Notes under the pieces: generated by a model
Seen by the model: the letters and a program-made list of their open reading frames with translations, nothing else
What the model was told of the DNA's origin: nothing
The model's database searches: none
In this document: piece by piece, positions 1-5,941 of the stretch
Layout of the letters: every line of letters begins with the position of its first letter
How positions within the stretch are numbered: the first letter of the stretch is position 1
From: Oscillospiraceae bacterium
Lineage (GTDB): Bacteria > Bacillota > Clostridia > Oscillospirales > Oscillospiraceae
DNA length: 6,883 bases
Assembly: GCA_017936205.1 (NCBI GenBank)
Contig: JAGBGB010000325.1
Span: forward strand, 1 to 6,883
Direction of reading: 5' to 3'
Program-made: the position numbers and the translations under genes

Positions 1-4
1 CCTT

Positions 5-40
5 GCTATATAGCGGTTTGCTTATTAAAGGTTATAACCT
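5..40. repeat. Two short perfect palindromes in the left intergenic region
   Basis: GCTATATAGC (5-14) and AGGTTATAACCT (29-40) are each perfect inverted repeats, separated by 14 bases. The surrounding sequence is AT-rich and I see no gene in 1-77. They could be operator half-sites for a gene left of the window, or chance, since AT-rich 10-12 bp palindromes are not rare. No function is assigned. Confidence 0.3.
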
Positions 41-77
41 GAATCGGAATTTGAAAGGGTGAATACAATAAAGCAGA

Positions 78-109
78 GCCGGCTCAGATGATTTCTCATT
101 TGAGCCGGC
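78..109 (-). terminator. Probable terminator of the MerR-family gene
   Basis: A GC-rich 9-bp stem (GCCGGCTCA paired with TGAGCCGGC) continues, after one mismatched position, into 4 more pairs (ATGA/TCAT). Read on the minus strand it is capped by GAAA, a GNRA tetraloop. It lies 23 bases past the stop codon of the leftward MerR-family gene. The sequence after the stem on the minus strand is only moderately T-rich (TCTGCTTTATT), so it is a good hairpin with a weak U-tract. No T-tract follows on the plus strand, which supports leftward use. Confidence 0.6.
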
Positions 110-132
110 ATATTAGTTATGATAGAGCCCTC

Positions 133-1356
133 TTACCAGGGCAGGGAGGGGTAGTAGGGCTGGTCGCAGCCGTTTTCCAGACTGGAACAGTGGATGTAAC
201 GCACTCGGAGGTTTTCTTCGTCATAGGCGAAGATATAGTATATGTAGTTATCCTTTACTTCCTCAAAAATCGGTGTCCAGTGATCCGGTGTAAAGATCAG
301 GCAGGTATAGTTGCCTTTCTTTACGGTTGTAATAAGGGAATGATCTGTTTCTTCGGCAATCGCTGCCTTCATTTCTTCGTAGAGTACAGAGACTCGATCT
401 ACTTCTTCTCTGAATTCATCCTGCTCCAGAGGCCATTCGGCATAAATATCATAGGTGTAGTCAAATGCAGGAAGATTGCGGTAGAGATAGTGTGCATCTA
501 AATAGACCGTCTTCGAATATCCATCTTCCTGCCTCTCATTTACCCAGTAGTGTGGCCAAGTAGGAAACAGTTCTTGGAAGAAGAGAAACCGATTGGCACG
601 ACAGTCCGGATCAAAGTTGCGGTAGTCCCTAAAATCGGTGGTCTCGGAATGGGAAACAATATTTATGGAAAAAATCAGACAAAAGGGAAGACTGCAGATA
701 CACAACCGGAGCAGAATCGCTCTTGTAGATCGCTTCCATTTCTCCGATGCTCGGAGCTTAGGAAGCAGAAAAATGAAAATGGTTGGAAGAAGAGAAAGAA
801 GCGTGCATATGCAGGCTTTTGTGCTGATCACCGGAAAATGCCAAGACCAAAAGCTTACGATCAAGCCAAAAAGTGCTACAAGGATCGGTAACCATATAAT
901 CACAAAAAACAGCGTCAGCTTCAAGGCTCTTTTTGTCACAAGGGACATGCTTCTATTCCCATCCCCAGCCGGCGAGGCAAGCTCTTGAACCGGCTCAGAC
1001 AGGCAGGCAGCAAGTCTTGAGACAGTATAATTTCCCTCCATGTCCAGGGCAGACAGAGCACGGAGCAGGGTCTGCTCCTGTTGGATATCAGCTTCCTTCC
1101 GCCCTCGGAGCTCTCTGGTCAGGGGGATGATATCTTCCGGATTCCGGAGCATTTGTCGGATCTCTGCAACAGAGAAGCCGAACTTCCGCAGAACGGAAAT
1201 GTCCTTCAGCTGCTGCACATGGGATTCCTCATACTCGAAGGATCTCCGTCCCAAATAGTTCTCTGTATACGAGGGTGAGATCAGCCCCTCTTCAATATAA
1301 AAACGAATGCTCCGATCCGTCAACCCTGTAGCCTCGCATACGGCTTTGATTTTCAT
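133..1356 (-). CDS. Membrane-anchored MerR-family transcriptional regulator with C-terminal extracytoplasmic domain
   Basis: This 407-residue protein has three visible parts. Residues 1-70 are a MerR winged helix-turn-helix (KAVCEATGLTDRSIRFYIEEG, then a wing with GRRSF and a FSVAEIRQML helix), followed by a polar helix at about 80-105 that would be the dimerising coiled coil. Hydrophobic helices lie at about 147-170, 178-199 and 212-234. The Lys/Arg-rich loop after the second helix (KLRASEKWKRSTR) should be cytoplasmic. That puts the N-terminal DNA-binding domain inside and residues 235-407 outside. The outer part is rich in aromatic and acidic residues and has four cysteines (252, 352, 390, 397); I do not recognise it. 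The ATG at 1356 has an AAGGAGGGG site 6 bases upstream. Most MerR proteins are soluble and carry a ligand-binding C-terminus, so this looks like a one-component membrane sensor. The signal and targets are unknown. It is transcribed alone, from its own MerR-type promoter. Confidence 0.85.
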   Translation of the reverse strand: MKIKAVCEATGLTDRSIRFYIEEGLISPSYTENYLGRRSFEYEESHVQQLKDISVLRKFGFSVAEIRQMLRNPEDIIPLTRELRGRKEADIQQEQTLLRALSALDMEGNYTVSRLAACLSEPVQELASPAGDGNRSMSLVTKRALKLTLFFVIIWLPILVALFGLIVSFWSWHFPVISTKACICTLLSLLPTIFIFLLPKLRASEKWKRSTRAILLRLCICSLPFCLIFSINIVSHSETTDFRDYRNFDPDCRANRFLFFQELFPTWPHYWVNERQEDGYSKTVYLDAHYLYRNLPAFDYTYDIYAEWPLEQDEFREEVDRVSVLYEEMKAAIAEETDHSLITTVKKGNYTCLIFTPDHWTPIFEEVKDNYIYYIFAYDEENLRVRYIHCSSLENGCDQPYYPSLPW

Positions 1357-1379
1357 AAGAGACCCCTCCTTTTCCTTAG

Positions 1380-1410
1380 AATATACACTCTTACCTTAGG
1401 TAAATGTCAA
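1380..1410 (-). promoter_or_regulatory. Promoter of the MerR-family gene, 19-bp spacer
   Basis: On the minus strand there is a perfect -35 TTGACA (1405-1410) and a -10 TATATT (1380-1385), separated by exactly 19 bp (1386-1404). Ordinary sigma-A promoters have 16-18 bp. A 19-20 bp spacer is the known hallmark of promoters that MerR-family regulators activate by twisting DNA. The -10 ends about 23 bases upstream of the start codon at 1356, giving a short leader that carries the AAGGAGGGG ribosome binding site (its GGAGGGG core is at 1363-1369). Confidence 0.8.
1391..1403. promoter_or_regulatory. Probable MerR operator (13-bp palindrome)
   Basis: TTACCTTAGGTAA is a perfect palindrome around a single central base and lies inside the 19-bp spacer of the merR-like promoter. 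MerR regulators bind dyads at this place, often with ACC...GGT arms. Position, symmetry and spacer length agree, so autoregulation is the simplest reading. Binding itself is inferred. Confidence 0.7.
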
Positions 1411-1428
1411 GACTTTTAGAGAAGAAAT

Positions 1429-1485
1429 TAGGCGAAGCCGACATCATTAGCGTCAGCGACATCATTTGTCGAAGGCAAACATTAT
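1429..1485. repeat. Three degenerate ~19-nt hairpin-forming repeat units
   Basis: Three head-to-tail units (1429-1447, 1448-1465, 1466-1485; 19, 18 and 20 nt) share an ACATCAT or ACATTAT end. Each has a small self-complementary core: GGC-GAA-GCC, GTC-AGC-GAC, and TTGTC-GAA-GGCAA. The cores differ in sequence while the pairing is kept, which suggests structure matters or that the units belong to a dispersed repeat family. The array runs directly into the 19-bp terminator hairpin at 1487. It lies between the tRNA 3' end and the merR promoter and does not code for protein. I recall similar arrays in intergenic regions of gut Oscillospiraceae, but could not verify this here. Confidence 0.55.
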
Positions 1486-1486
1486 T

Positions 1487-1528
1487 CAAAAAGACCACTT
1501 TTGTCAGGAGACAAAAGTGGTCTTTTTG
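1487..1528 (-). terminator. Terminator of tRNA-Gly, symmetrical and probably bidirectional
   Basis: A perfect 19-bp stem has one arm at 1487-1505 and the other at 1510-1528, with a 4-base loop (1506-1509). The stem ends in A5/T5 tracts on both sides, so a U-tract follows the GC-containing part in either direction. It begins one base after the encoded CCA of tRNA-Gly. It would end that transcript and insulate the merR-like gene, which lies downstream in the same direction. Confidence 0.85.
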
Positions 1529-1529
1529 T

Positions 1530-1605
1530 TGGAGCGGGTGACGAGGCTCGAACTCGCTACCTCCACCTTGGCAAGGTGGCGCTCTACCGGATGAGCTACA
1601 CCCGC
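1530..1605 (-). tRNA. tRNA-Gly (anticodon GCC)
   Basis: Read on the minus strand, the 76-nt sequence folds as a standard cloverleaf. The acceptor stem is GCGGGTG/CACCCGC; the D arm is GCTC-ATCCGGTA-GAGC; the anticodon arm is CCACC-TTGCCAA-GGTGG with anticodon GCC. A 5-nt variable loop follows, then a T arm GCGAG-TTCGAGC-CTCGT with one G-U pair. The discriminator base is U, normal for bacterial tRNA-Gly, and the CCA end is encoded (1530-1532). GCC reads GGC and GGU codons. Position 32 is U, so this tRNA is not itself a substrate for cytidine-32 thiolation by the TtcA-like enzyme further right. It has its own promoter and terminator. Confidence 0.97.
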
Positions 1606-1608
1606 ATT

Positions 1609-1639
1609 TGCAGGAATCATTATACTCATGAATCCTGCA
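1609..1639. repeat. Inverted repeat overlapping the tRNA-Gly promoter
   Basis: TGCAGGAATCAT (1609-1620) and ATGAATCCTGCA (1628-1639) are complementary at 11 of 12 positions with a 7-base spacer. The repeat covers the -10 box and most of the spacer of the tRNA promoter. It could be an operator, a cruciform-forming site or a small mobile-sequence trace. A terminator role is unlikely because no T-tract follows and it sits at the promoter. Confidence 0.6.
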
Positions 1640-1647
1640 TTTGTCAA
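1619..1647 (-). promoter_or_regulatory. Promoter of tRNA-Gly
   Basis: On the minus strand this is a fully consensus sigma-A promoter: TTGACA (1642-1647), a 17-bp spacer, and TATAAT (1619-1624). The -10 lies 13 bases before the mature tRNA 5' end at 1605, leaving a leader of only about 6 bases. Such strength and closeness are typical of stable-RNA promoters. Confidence 0.9.
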
Positions 1648-1737
1648 GTCTTTTTTTGAATTATTTTAAAGAATTCTAAATTTCCTGTTCGCCCATGAGT
1701 TCAAGAACAGTGTCGATGTCCATAACATACCACAAAC

Positions 1738-2892
1738 TTACTTAGCGATGAAATCTGCGGGCTTTTCATCTCGGAGACCGAAATGCCACTCGATGGCATC
1801 GGCGATTCTGCGGCAGGCCTCGCCGTCCCCGTAGGGGTTGACAGCATGAGCCATCTGTGCATAGATATCGGGATCCTCCAACAGCTCTGTTGCCAGACGG
1901 AGCACCTCTTCATGCTCTACACCTGCCAGCTTAACGGTTCCTGCGGCAACTGCTTCGGGCCGTTCTGTTTCCTTCCGCAGAACCAGAACAGGCTTACCCA
2001 TAGCGGGAGCCTCCTCCTGCAATCCGCCGGAGTCTGTCATGACGAAGTAGCAGCGAGCCATTAGGTTGTGCATTTCCTCTACATCCACAGGCTCAATCAG
2101 ATGAACCCGATCGATTCCACCCAGTTCCTCTTGGGCACACTGGCGGACAGCAGGACTCAGGTGAACGGGATACACCACTTCGATCTCAGGATGTGCCTGT
2201 ACCAGCTTCCGTACAGCAGAGAGAATGTCGTGCATGGGCTTGCCGTAATTCTCACGACGGTGGCAGGTCAGGACGATCACTCTACGATTCTGGAAATCCA
2301 GCTCATTGAGCTTCTCTGTAGAGAAGCGGTAGTCCTCACGAACGGTGGTCTTCATGGCATCGATAACAGTGTTTCCGGTAATGAAGACCTTCCCCTTAAT
2401 GGCTTCCTTCTCCAGATTCTCTGCATTGGCAGGAGTGGGTGAGAAGTGGAGCTCTGCAATATCGCCTACCAGAGTGCGGTTCATTTCCTCGGGGAAGGGG
2501 GAATACTTATCATAAGTACGCAGACCTGCTTCCACATGACCGACAGGGATCTGCTGATAGAAAGCCGCCAATGCTCCTGCGAAGGTCGTGGAGGTATCTC
2601 CGTGAACTAAGATCAGATCCGGCTTCGCTTCTTGCACAACAGCCTCCATGCCCAGAATGGCACGAGTGGTAATTGATGATAGGGTTTGCTGCTTCTGCAT
2701 AATATTCAGATCATAGTCACCCTTGAGACGGAAGATATCCATAACGGAATCCAGCATTTCTCGATGCTGTCCGGTCAGGCAGCAAATGCTTTCAAAATGC
2801 TCTCGGGAAGCCAGCTCCTTTACCAGAGGAGCCATTTTGATGGCCTCCGGACGGGTGCCGAATACAGACATGACCTTAATCTTCTTTGTCAT
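1738..2892 (-). CDS. wecB: UDP-N-acetylglucosamine 2-epimerase, non-hydrolysing
   Basis: This cytoplasmic enzyme interconverts UDP-GlcNAc and UDP-ManNAc. The family is called MnaA in Gram-positives and WecB in enterobacteria. The 384-residue length is normal and the two Rossmann-like (GT-B fold) halves are complete. Visible motifs are FGTRPEAIKMAPL (11-23), HGDT with Asp99, GHVEAGLRT with Glu121, the PFPEEMNR motif (132-139), HRREN with His211, and TDSGGLQEEAP (286-296) followed by RKETERPEA (306-314), which bind UDP. The ATG at 2892 is preceded by GGAGGAGG about 9 bases upstream, inside the 3' end of the preceding transferase gene; the two genes overlap by 17 bases, so translational coupling is likely. 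Beside a TagO-type transferase it probably supplies ManNAc for a wall teichoic acid linkage unit or another envelope glycopolymer. No convincing terminator follows before tRNA-Gly. Confidence 0.95.
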   Translation of the reverse strand: MTKKIKVMSVFGTRPEAIKMAPLVKELASREHFESICCLTGQHREMLDSVMDIFRLKGDYDLNIMQKQQTLSSITTRAILGMEAVVQEAKPDLILVHGDTSTTFAGALAAFYQQIPVGHVEAGLRTYDKYSPFPEEMNRTLVGDIAELHFSPTPANAENLEKEAIKGKVFITGNTVIDAMKTTVREDYRFSTEKLNELDFQNRRVIVLTCHRRENYGKPMHDILSAVRKLVQAHPEIEVVYPVHLSPAVRQCAQEELGGIDRVHLIEPVDVEEMHNLMARCYFVMTDSGGLQEEAPAMGKPVLVLRKETERPEAVAAGTVKLAGVEHEEVLRLATELLEDPDIYAQMAHAVNPYGDGEACRRIADAIEWHFGLRDEKPADFIAK

Positions 2893-3949
2893 TCTTTTGG
2901 TCCTCCTCCTGCTTTTTGTGGTGATGCTTTATGAAGAACAGCTGCAGTCCCAGGGTACCTACCAGTACCAGAGCTGCAAGGAAAATCAGTGCCTGAATCT
3001 CGCCCTTGTCGGTCATAACCACAGCACATAATCCCAGCACCACAGTGATCAGGTAGGAAATTGCCACTGCCTGTTTCTGAGAAAAGCCCATGTCAATGAG
3101 CCGGTGGTGCACATGACCACGGTCTGCGTGCATGGGGCTCTGTCCCTTTGCCAAACGGCGGATCACCGCAAAGCAAATATCGAACAGTGGCAGACCCAGT
3201 ACCAAGAAGGGTACTGCAAAGGAGATCATAGCATAGGTCTTAAACAGACCGAAAACAGAGACAGACGCCAACATAAAGCCCAGGAAGGTAGAGCCGGTAT
3301 CTCCCATAAAAATAGATGCAGGGTTAAAATTATAGGGAATGAAGCCGATACAACCGCCTAAAATGGCAGCTAAAACCATAGCAGACACGGTGGCATTGCC
3401 TTCCGGCAACAGCATCAGAGCAACTACCAGCATGGATCCTGCGGAAATAGCAGAAACACCGGCTGCAAGACCGTCCAAGCCGTCAATAAAGTTGACTGCA
3501 TTGGTGATCATTACGATCCAAATCACAGTGGCTGTGTAGCTAAGCCACACAGGCATTTCCCAGCCTAAAACCTGCTCGATCCGACAGCCGTGAACAACAA
3601 CGATCACTGCCGCAATGATCTGAACAAAAAACTTGGGCAGTGCGTGCAAAGTCTTGATATCATCCACGATGCCGAGAACAACGATCACAACTGCACCGAT
3701 CAGGATGCCCCGAAGCTCGGTATTGACCTCACCGAAGACCAGGAAGCTGATCATAAAGCCTAAGAAAATGCCCAAACCGCCCATTCTGGGAATGGGCTTA
3801 TCATGCATACGCCGCTTATCCTTGGGAATATCCATGGCGCCGACCTTCCCTGCCAGCCATTTCACCAGGGGAGTAATGGCACAGGAGATCCCGGCTCCAA
3901 GGAAAATGATATAGAGCAGGCGCACAATGAATTCAGAATCTAAAACCAT
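2876..3949 (-). CDS. tagO: Undecaprenyl-phosphate GlcNAc-1-phosphate transferase (TagO/WecA type, MraY superfamily)
   Basis: This multi-pass membrane enzyme moves GlcNAc-1-phosphate from UDP-GlcNAc to undecaprenyl phosphate, the first lipid-linked step of wall teichoic acid and similar polymers. It has 357 residues, about 10-11 hydrophobic helices and a charged cytoplasmic-type tail (KHHHKKQEEDQKNDKED). Superfamily motifs are present in order: DIPKDKRRMHDKPIPRMGG (40-58), VDDIKTL with the Asp96-Asp97 pair, NAVNFIDGLDGLAAG (150-164), FMGDTGS (214-220) and HADRGHVHHRL (274-284). The HADRGHVHHR loop places it with TagO/WecA rather than MraY, which acts on UDP-MurNAc-pentapeptide. The ATG at 3949 has GGAGG 6 bases upstream, abutting the trpS stop codon (11-nt gap). 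The 3' end overlaps wecB and carries its ribosome binding site. The exact polymer made is inferred, since no later tag genes are in the window. Confidence 0.93.
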   Translation of the reverse strand: MVLDSEFIVRLLYIIFLGAGISCAITPLVKWLAGKVGAMDIPKDKRRMHDKPIPRMGGLGIFLGFMISFLVFGEVNTELRGILIGAVVIVVLGIVDDIKTLHALPKFFVQIIAAVIVVVHGCRIEQVLGWEMPVWLSYTATVIWIVMITNAVNFIDGLDGLAAGVSAISAGSMLVVALMLLPEGNATVSAMVLAAILGGCIGFIPYNFNPASIFMGDTGSTFLGFMLASVSVFGLFKTYAMISFAVPFLVLGLPLFDICFAVIRRLAKGQSPMHADRGHVHHRLIDMGFSQKQAVAISYLITVVLGLCAVVMTDKGEIQALIFLAALVLVGTLGLQLFFIKHHHKKQEEDQKNDKED

Positions 3950-3960
3950 TTGTGTCCTCC

Positions 3961-4965
3961 TCAGCGGGCTACGAAGCCCACCTTCTTATAAACCTTACGC
4001 AATGTTTTTTCTGCAACATAAGAAGCCTTTTCTGCACCCTCTGCACAGACCTTCTGCAGATACGCCTTGTCTGCCAGAAGACGGGTAGCTTCTTCACGAA
4101 TGGGTCGCAGCAGCTCTACAGTAGCTTCGCCTACGGCCTTCTTAAAGTCGCCATAGCCTCTGCCTGCAAATTCTGCTTCGATCTGCTCGTAGGTTCTGCC
4201 CGTAGCGGCAGAATAGATACTCATCAGGTTGGAAATGCCTCTCTTGTTGTCCCAATCAAAGCGAACCTCTGTCTCACAGTCAGTGACTGCACGCTTGAAG
4301 ATCCGCATAATATCCTCGGGCTTATCCATCAGGGTGATACGGCCGGGATCACCGTCCTCGGACTTAGACATTTTGGCATCGGGATTGGCAAGACTCATAA
4401 CACGGGCACCTACCTTGGGGATGAAGGGCTCCGGGATCTTAAAGACCTCTCCGTATACACCGTTGAAGCGGCGGGCAATGTCTCTGGTCAGCTCCACATG
4501 CTGCCTCTGATCCTCGCCTACAGGAATGAGATCTGCCTGATACAGCAGGATATCCGCAGCCATGAGAGCAGGATAGGTAAACAGTCCACCGTTAATATTA
4601 TCGGCATTCTTGGCACTCTTGTCCTTAAACTGAGTCATACGGGACAGCTCACCGAACATGGCATAGCAGTTCAGGACCCAGCCCAGCTCTGCATGCTGAT
4701 GCACATGGCTCTGGAGGAAAAGGACATTCTTCTCCGGGTCGATGCCGCAAGCGATATACTGAGCCAGCTGCTCCAGAGAACGACGGCGAAGATCTGCAGG
4801 ATTCTGACGAACGGTAATGGTATGCAGGTCTGCCATGAAATAATAGCAATCGTATTCGTCTGCTCGATCCTTCCAGTTACGGATCGCACCTACATAGGAG
4901 CCTAAGGTCAAGCAGCCGGAGGGCTTGATGCCGGAAAGCATTCTCTTTTTCTGAATTTCTGACAT
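3961..4965 (-). CDS. trpS: Tryptophanyl-tRNA synthetase
   Basis: This class I aminoacyl-tRNA synthetase charges tRNA-Trp with tryptophan using ATP in the cytoplasm. Its 334 residues match the Bacillus-type enzyme. The HIGH-equivalent region is SGIKPSGCLTLGSYVGA (11-27), where the usual TIGN-like tetrad reads TLGS. The tryptophan-pocket segment is YPALMAADILLY (131-142), with Asp138 matching the residue that contacts the substrate indole. The KMSKS loop is exact (198-202). RMTQFKDKSA (109-118) and GEDQRQHVELTRD (150-162) are also characteristic. The start at 4965 has only a modest AAAGG site about 12 bases upstream, but it gives the expected N-terminus. It is the first gene of a trpS-tagO-wecB operon. 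The 131-nt upstream gap holds a promoter but is too short for a T-box riboswitch, so the Trp-tRNA sensing common for Firmicute trpS is not seen. Confidence 0.96.
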   Translation of the reverse strand: MSEIQKKRMLSGIKPSGCLTLGSYVGAIRNWKDRADEYDCYYFMADLHTITVRQNPADLRRRSLEQLAQYIACGIDPEKNVLFLQSHVHQHAELGWVLNCYAMFGELSRMTQFKDKSAKNADNINGGLFTYPALMAADILLYQADLIPVGEDQRQHVELTRDIARRFNGVYGEVFKIPEPFIPKVGARVMSLANPDAKMSKSEDGDPGRITLMDKPEDIMRIFKRAVTDCETEVRFDWDNKRGISNLMSIYSAATGRTYEQIEAEFAGRGYGDFKKAVGEATVELLRPIREEATRLLADKAYLQKVCAEGAEKASYVAEKTLRKVYKKVGFVAR

Positions 4966-5010
4966 AATATGATCACACCTTTCAAAAGGGCATAGTTTTT
5001 TATTTTATAT

Positions 5011-5039
5011 ATCCTATCATATTTCTGACAGTTTCGCAA
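5011..5039 (-). promoter_or_regulatory. Probable promoter of the trpS-tagO-wecB operon
   Basis: On the minus strand, TTGCGA (5034-5039) and TAGGAT (5011-5016) are separated by 17 bp, within AT-rich DNA. Both hexamers match the sigma-A consensus at four of six positions. The predicted start lies about 40 bases before the trpS ATG. No rho-independent terminator is visible between the ttcA-like stop (5097) and this promoter, so some read-through from upstream is possible. Confidence 0.55.
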
Positions 5040-5096
5040 GTCCTGAAAACAACTGTGCATAGGGAATATACTATTATAATGTATCTTTTCTGTGAA

Positions 5097-5810
5097 TTAT
5101 CGCAGAACCTCCCATTCCGGCAGGGGTAGCCGCTGCATTGCACCGAAGATGCGGTTCTTCAGATCCGGGTATTGCTCCTGCAATCGGAGGATCAGATCCT
5201 TGGTTTCCTGCCTCTTGGTACGCTTGTCTACCGGGCAGCGGTTGTGGACGATAGGAAGCCCTTCCCTTTCCACGAAGTTGGAAATGGTTTTTTCCGAAAG
5301 ATACATCATGGGACGGATCTGTGTCACTCCTGTCCGATCCAAATAGGTCACAGGTTGAAAGCAGCCAATGCGGCCCTCGTACAGCAAGTTCATCAGGAAG
5401 GTCTCTACCGCATCATCATAGTGATGTCCCAAGGCGATCTTGGAAAAGCCCTGATCCAGCAGAGCCTGATTCAGGGCTCCCCTACGCATTTTTGCACACA
5501 TGGAGCAGGGGTTCTTTTCCTTCCGATAGTCGAAAATAATAGGTGCGATCTCTGTCTTGACTACTTTAAAAGGAACACCCCAAATCTCACACTGCCGTTC
5601 TATGGGTGAGAAGTCCATTCCAAAGCCTAAATCAATGGAAATGGCAGTCAGCTCATAGGAATGGGGATAATATTCCCGCATAGCTGCCAAAAGGGCAAGC
5701 AATGCAATGGAATCTTTTCCGCCGGACAGACCTACGGCAATTTTATCCTGAGGGGCGATCATTTGATAGTCGTCCACACAACGGCGAACCATACCCATCA
5801 TTTTCTGCAT
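5097..5810 (-). CDS. ttcA: TtcA-like tRNA thiolation enzyme (PP-loop ATPase)
   Basis: It belongs to the TtcA/TilS N-type PP-loop superfamily. TtcA adds sulfur to cytidine 32 of certain tRNAs, adenylating the base with ATP and using an Fe-S cluster. Numbered from the chosen start (237 residues), the PP-loop is VGLSGGKDS (26-34), CSMC is at 102-105 (two cluster cysteines), GHHYDD at 128-133 and NRCP with the third cysteine at 192. All three cysteines expected of TtcA are present. It is shorter than the E. coli protein but typical of clostridial relatives. The frame stays open upstream to a TTG at 5891, but that has no ribosome binding site and would add a basic, aromatic tail encoded by low-complexity DNA. 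The ATG at 5810 has AAAGGA 11 bases upstream and gives the usual MQKMMGMVRRCVDDY beginning. It is divergent from rplM. The exact base modified is inferred from the family. Confidence 0.85.
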   Translation of the reverse strand: MQKMMGMVRRCVDDYQMIAPQDKIAVGLSGGKDSIALLALLAAMREYYPHSYELTAISIDLGFGMDFSPIERQCEIWGVPFKVVKTEIAPIIFDYRKEKNPCSMCAKMRRGALNQALLDQGFSKIALGHHYDDAVETFLMNLLYEGRIGCFQPVTYLDRTGVTQIRPMMYLSEKTISNFVEREGLPIVHNRCPVDKRTKRQETKDLILRLQEQYPDLKNRIFGAMQRLPLPEWEVLR

Positions 5811-5839
5811 TTTGCGATCAATCCTTTCAAAGTAGGGAG

Positions 5840-5868
5840 ATTTTAAAGAAAAATAGAAAGTTAGAAAA
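5840..5868 (-). promoter_or_regulatory. Weak candidate promoter for the ttcA-like gene
   Basis: On the minus strand, TAAAAT (5840-5845) follows a poor -35, TTTTCT (5863-5868), at 17 bp. It would start transcription about 20-25 bases before the ATG at 5810 and would exclude the TTG start at 5891 from the mRNA. The region is T-rich on this strand, so such matches are easy to find by chance. Confidence 0.25.
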
Positions 5869-5941
5869 CGAGAGATAAAACGAGAAAACAAGAGAAATCA
5901 GGAGTTCTCTCAGGATTCCGTAAAATTTTTGAGAAAAGTGC

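Noticed and set aside
88..501. Plus-strand open frame of 137 codons
   Set aside because: It lies opposite the well-supported MerR-family gene, overlaps its terminator hairpin, and its translation has no recognisable domain.
1429..1528. CRISPR array
   Set aside because: Units are under 21 nt, diverged, and have no unique spacers between constant repeats. No cas genes are present.
1530..1605. tRNA-Gly as an attachment site of an integrated element
   Set aside because: No integrase gene and no second copy of the tRNA 3' end are visible. The flanking genes look like core genome.
3952..4905. Long plus-strand frame of 317 codons opposite trpS
   Set aside because: Its whole length is antisense to trpS, whose motifs are complete. 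It has no family motif and no fitting ribosome site. It arises from codon bias in trpS.
4966..5096. Possible T-box or tryptophan attenuator upstream of trpS
   Set aside because: The gap is too short and lacks the T-box consensus. The only tiny leader frame (ATG CCC TTT TGA on the minus strand) has no Trp codon.
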